In this document: positions 60,109-64,000 of the stretch, in pieces
Layout: every line of letters starts with the position of its first letter
Position numbering within the stretch: the first letter of the stretch is position 1
Assembly: GCA_035235625.1 (NCBI GenBank)
Contig: CP141149.1
Location: 31,613,753-31,677,752 of the forward strand
Direction of reading: 5' to 3'
DNA length: 64,000 nucleotides
DNA from: Saururus chinensis
Lineage: Eukaryota; Streptophyta; Magnoliopsida; Piperales; Saururaceae
Translations under genes and position numbers: made by a program
The notes under the pieces: generated by a model
What the model was told of the DNA's origin: nothing
The model's database searches: none
The model's input: only the letters and a program-made list of their open reading frames with translations

Positions 60109-62153
60109 AAAATCAATGTTTATGCTCTGGTCTAATCTTGCTATTTATGTTAAATTTTGTATACAAGCGTTTCTATAATGTTATACCAAAACGTTCAGTA
60201 AACATTTATTTTATCACTATCTCATAATGGCCGCCCTCTGTTCATATCTGTGGAATATCCTAGTGGTGGTTAAATTGTTTTGAACTTTTTGGGGGCAACC
60301 GACGGTGCAACAATTGGAAATTCGAAGCTCACAGTTCGAATTTCAGTCAGCAACAACTTGACAATCGATAGAACTCAATTTGTATTTCAATTTTGTATTT
60401 AATGAAGGAAATTACAAGCAAATGGTAGCTAAATTGGATCGAACAGCAGTGTTCTAACAGATCTCAATTTAACTAACAGTAATCAAAGGAAAACAAAGTA
60501 TGAATTCCGAACATTTGAAATTCATTAAAAGATGAAATTCATTAAACAAAAACACAAATCTTACAGACTCCTTACAGACTCGAATCCACGAGAGAGCTCA
60601 GATCTGAAAATGCCGGGAAACTAGCTTCAATGCAGATCAAAATTTGAATCAGATTCATCGTCCTCCAACCCTCCATTCGTCCCCATTTTATAACCACTTT
60701 CGTTGGTCGTTATATTCGTTTTCAGCTGAACTAATGCACGTCAGCGTGTTGGTAATTACTGAATTTTACCTCATTGATAAATCGAGTTTTAGTTAAATAG
60801 AGAGGGGCATTATCGTCCTCATCGGCACCTTTGTTTCAAGGCACATTGGGTCCCGGTCAAAGAGCTAATGTTATATAGGATTAGGACTCTGTTTGAAGCC
60901 ATGTGCATTAAAAATAAAGTGAGTGCCTTTAATATCAAAATGTGGAGCGCTCAGATCTTCACCCTTCCGATCATTAAATGGATGATGCCCATTCTCTCCC
61001 ATCAAATTTGTCAAAATGTGTATTGTTTGGAACATTCAAGTCAGCAGGATAGTCATGGACTTACAACATTGGAATGCTGCGGAAGATTGTGGGTGCATGG
61101 ATGGGCTAAGTTTTGTTGGGGCAGGGAGGGAAATGGAGTATTACTCTTTGATTAGCGTGCCGTATAAGACAAGTGAGCCTGCTTTTTTTGGTTCCAAATT
61201 TAGTATTGTTTGTTGATCGTATTGCTGTACTCAGTTTGTTCGTCATAGTCTTTGGTCGTTTTTGTATTTTCTGGTCTGATGCTTTAACTCGTGATGGTCT
61301 CAAAGCCTTACAGCCTGATTGGTTGGGGTTGCATCAGTGCATGCCTTAGTCTTTACCTGGCCAATTTTACGGGTTTATGGGTTTATTGCATCAGTGCATG
61401 CTTTAGTTTCTGTTGAGCGTGATGGTCTCAAAGCTTTACAGCCTGATTGGTTGGGGTTGCATCAGTGCATGCCTTAGTCTTTACCCGGCAAATTTTACGG
61501 GTTTATGGGTTTAGATCAGTTGCTTGATAGGTTTATCCCTTTGGCTAAAGCAAGCCATCTGAACAAGAGTATTAATTAAGACACTGCGGGAATCCAGAAG
61601 ATCGTCCAATTAACTCTGACGGACCTCATCTTCCCAACGCCCACTAGTTCGGTTGCTTGGCCTTAGCTTGACGATCATTGCCTTATCTTACACGAAGACA
61701 AGCGGCAAGCATTGCATGAAGGCATGAAGCAAAGCTTGGCCCGTCAAGAGTCTTTGGTCCCGTTAGAAAAGTTTGCTGCTGCGAACTGTCAAAACCACTT
61801 GAGCAGCCGTTTTACGTGTGTGGCGGGATGCGAAGACCACCGCCATGTCGTGGGACGCGAATCTGCTGGGGAGGGTATTTATGTTCAGCACCGATTGGCC
61901 ACCAATGGGTGCCTTTTACGTCACAAAGGTCAGCAGATTCACGGAGACGCTCAATCTGAATGGCATTTGGGTTCACGGCGACACAAAACCGGGAATTGGT
62001 TCACATTCACGGACCTGGGATTTGGGTCAAATTTAATTTAATAGACACAGAACCGGAAACCCAATTTTCTAACCAAGACAAAACCAGGTTACGAAAACCA
62101 GCCTCTCTCGCATAAAGGTAACATTATCGCCAGTAACGCGTTAAAGATTATTA
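60109..62153. other. Gene-free DNA with a local duplication
   Basis: No recognised gene. Frames at 60868-61216 and 61712-62041 resemble nothing known. A 128-bp-period direct duplication lies at 61291-61515. The stretch 60280-60840 has a different, denser texture and may be an inserted element, but no ends were found. Confidence 0.4.
61291..61515. repeat. Direct tandem duplication, about 128-bp period
   Basis: GTGATGGTCTCAAAGC at 61291 and again at 61419, each followed by TTGGTTGGGGTTGCATCAGT-like sequence and AATTTTACGGGTTTATGGG. The two copies differ at only a few positions, so the event is recent. Confidence 0.85.
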
Positions 62154-62844
62154 ATGCAACGTTGCAGCAATATCGCTACAACGTTGCAACGTTATCGCTG
62201 TAACGTTGCAACGTTATCGAGGAACGCTGCAACGTTGTAGCAATAACGCTGCAACGGTGTAGCAATAACACTACAATGTTGCAGTGATATTGCTGCAATG
62301 TTGCAGCGTTATTGCTGCAATGTTGCAGCGATAATGTTTCAACGTTGCAGCGATAATGCTGCACTATTGCTGCGTTCCTCGACAGCGTTGCAACGTTGCA
62401 GCGATATTGCTGCAACGTTGCAGCGATAATGCTTCAACGTTGTAGTGATATTGCTGCAACATTGTAGCGTTACTTGATAACGTTGTAACATTGCAGTGAT
62501 AACGCTGCAACGTTGTAGCGATATTGCTGCAACGTTGCAGTGATAACGCTGCAACGTTGTAGCGATATTGTTGCAACGTTGCAGTGATAACGCTGCAACA
62601 TTGTAGCGATATTGCTGCAACGTTGCAGTGTTATTGCTGCAATGTTGCAGCAATAACGTTGCAACGTTGCCGCGATAATGCTGCAATGTTGTAGCGTTAT
62701 TGCTACAACATTGCAGCATTCCTCGATAACGTGCGATAATGCTGCAACGTTGTAGCGTTATTACTACAACATTGCAGCGTTCCTCGATAACGTGCGATAA
62801 CACTGCAACATTGTAGCGTTATTGCTACAACATTGCAGCGTTCC
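62154..62844. repeat. 22-bp palindromic satellite, about 31 copies
   Basis: An array of about 690 bp built on a 22-bp unit: the 16-bp perfect palindrome GCTGCAACGTTGCAGC plus a 6-bp spacer, mostly GATAAT, GATATT or GATAAC-like. Both strands therefore look alike. Unit variants change mainly C to T or G to A inside CG (AACGTT to AACATT or AATGTT) and CHG (GCAGC to GTAGC) sites. Because 22 is not divisible by 3, the minus strand gives 22-residue repeats in long open frames (up to 154 residues). These are artefacts of the repeat. A few units break the period, for example the GTTCCTCGATAACG segments. Confidence 0.9.
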
Positions 62845-63417
62845 TTCTATATATAAATTGTTTGAAAGAGCAGACATTTTAAATCTGAGTGAGGACTTCA
62901 TTCTCCAACTCGATTAATTATGTCTGTCACTCTAACTTTAAAACAGCACCATTGGGAGATCAGTCCAGCCAACCACAACTATCAGATCACAGTTTAGAAA
63001 CAAAAAACTGTCGGAAATGTTATTTGTATTGACTCTGTCCAATTTTTAGATTTTTCACTTCTCTATTTACTGCCTTAGACAATTCAAACTAAACTGTTAA
63101 AAAGACAAACTCACTAAGGGACAATCACGAAAACCTTGATCATGGAAAATCACAGGGGTTTGGCAAGTGATACAACTATGTCCATCTTTATAATGTGAGC
63201 CTAATAAGTCATGCTGGAAATATACCAGTTATATCCATTTTGTTGCTGGGAATAGAGATAATATATATTACATTTCTTCTTTCAGTTATTTGTCAATAAA
63301 CATGGGAAGATATCTCAAGATTTCCCGTTCCATATACGATCAAATCATCCTCTAGCTGCAAATTCTCATTAAGTAGATGTGTCAATACCGTAACAAACAT
63401 AAACCCTTCATTATTAC
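62845..63417. other. DNA between satellite and CABIN1-like remnant
   Basis: No intact gene. On the minus strand, near 63290-63335, CTAGAGGATGATTTGATC follows a TTTGCAG acceptor-like site. It may be a badly decayed next exon of the CABIN1-like gene (family LEDLxPVAL block), but the resemblance ends quickly. Confidence 0.35.
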
Positions 63418-64000
63418 CCTTCTATCTGTTCTAAGAGATGTGTATGCCCGATCAAGAGTGCGAAGTCCCTGGTCTTCTCTAGGAGGCTCATATAAAGCAA
63501 GGTGTATTTACGGATGCAAGTAATGAATTTTCGTGAACTTTCGGATAAACCGACTTCCATAAACTTCTTGTTTCCACCAAGACCTCGAAGTTTTCCGCCT
63601 GTTTATTAAAAAAAATTAGTGACACATTTTCCTTTATCACCAAAATAGAAAGACATAAGCTATCAATATGGTTTTACTCTTACTTGCCCTTTCTAACCAT
63701 CCCATCAATCTCCCACATATTAATTGTAAATGAAGAACGAGAAGACCTGAAGCAGAATGAGAGTTCATCCTTAGCATGTTCAAAGTCCCCAGTTTGACTC
63801 CTTCTGTAAAGGCCTTGAGCCATCTTATACCTCGCATTATGGAAATGTTTGAGCTCACCTTCCACACAAATTTTAAGAGCTGAAAGGCAATCCTTAAAAA
63901 GGATGTTCCAGGCCTCTTCCAGTTGGGGTAGTTCATCATCCTTTGGTTTCTTCTCAGAGCTAGCTTCTATATTGTTTTTAGCAGTCATACGAAAATGAAG
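63418..64000 (-). pseudogene. CABIN1-like (calcineurin-binding protein cabin-1 homologue) gene remnant, runs off window
   Basis: The exon at 63684-64000 (continuing past the window) encodes [40 protein letters not shown] and [20 protein letters not shown]. These match plant homologues of CABIN1, a TPR-rich partner of the HIRA histone chaperone. The next exon, 63418-63598, begins in the right phase with KRKT, as the family's RRKTPGL requires. It then shifts frame by one base just after KRKT; the new frame reads [21 protein letters not shown] second one-base shift comes before [14 protein letters not shown]. With two frame changes in one 181-bp exon I call it a pseudogene; assembly error is the alternative. 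Two exons are visible, so it derives from genomic DNA, not a processed transcript. Confidence 0.7.

Noticed and set aside
61016-61216. Possible LINE endonuclease start (MCIVWNI)
   Set aside because: The likeness to the usual VWNxRG opening stops after a few residues, and no further LINE domain follows.
62339-62803. 154-residue minus-strand frame rich in LQR/CN/AT repeats
   Set aside because: Generated by the 22-bp satellite, which has no stops in this frame; overlapping frames on the same strand look equally protein-like.
62154-62844. CRISPR-like regular array
   Set aside because: Spacers are only 6 bp and repeat each other, and the genome is a plant nucleus; it is a satellite.

Overview
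The window is nuclear DNA of a flowering plant. The evidence is spliced genes with GT-AG introns, plant-type protein families (profilin, RCD1/SRO, an LRX-like LRR protein, a pinoresinol reductase-like enzyme), Stowaway-like MITEs, hAT-type elements and long non-coding LTRs. I cannot name the species. All exon models were built by eye from splice signals, reading phase and remembered family consensus, not from an alignment program.

Layout: 1.5-2.7 kb, single-exon secreted LRR protein (-). 3.0-5.4 kb, two hAT-like non-autonomous elements. 7.0-12.1 kb, complete 11-coding-exon gene for 26S proteasome lid subunit RPN5 (-). 12.4-24.7 kb, gene-free, AT-rich, repeat-built: a pair of TIR-like repeats, a 3.4 kb solo LTR with perfect target duplication, and a second LTR-like block with direct repeats. 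24.9-28.7 kb, ER derlin DER1 (+). 30.2-36.8 kb, two tandem profilin genes (+). 37.7-38.6 kb, another hAT-like element. 39.1-41.9 kb, pinoresinol-lariciresinol reductase-like enzyme (+). 42.9-45.7 kb, plant membrane protein of unknown function (-). 48.1-51.7 kb, RCD1/SRO protein with WWE, PARP-like and RST domains (-). 52-58 kb, repeats including a second direct-repeat pair of LTR character. 58.3-60.1 kb, small three-exon unknown gene (+). 62.15-62.84 kb, a 22-bp satellite whose unit carries a 16-bp perfect palindrome. 63.4-64.0 kb, the edge of a decayed CABIN1-like gene (-).

The genes do not form a pathway. RPN5 and DER1 both belong to protein quality control (proteasome and ER-associated degradation), but they are 13 kb apart, on opposite strands and separated by repeats, so I infer no co-regulation. 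The one clear gene-family event is the local duplication of profilin. The most unusual items are the palindromic satellite with a cytosine-methylation decay signature, the RPN5 initiator ATG standing alone in front of an intron, and an almost identical 54-residue internal duplication in the membrane protein. I found no convincing new multi-gene system.
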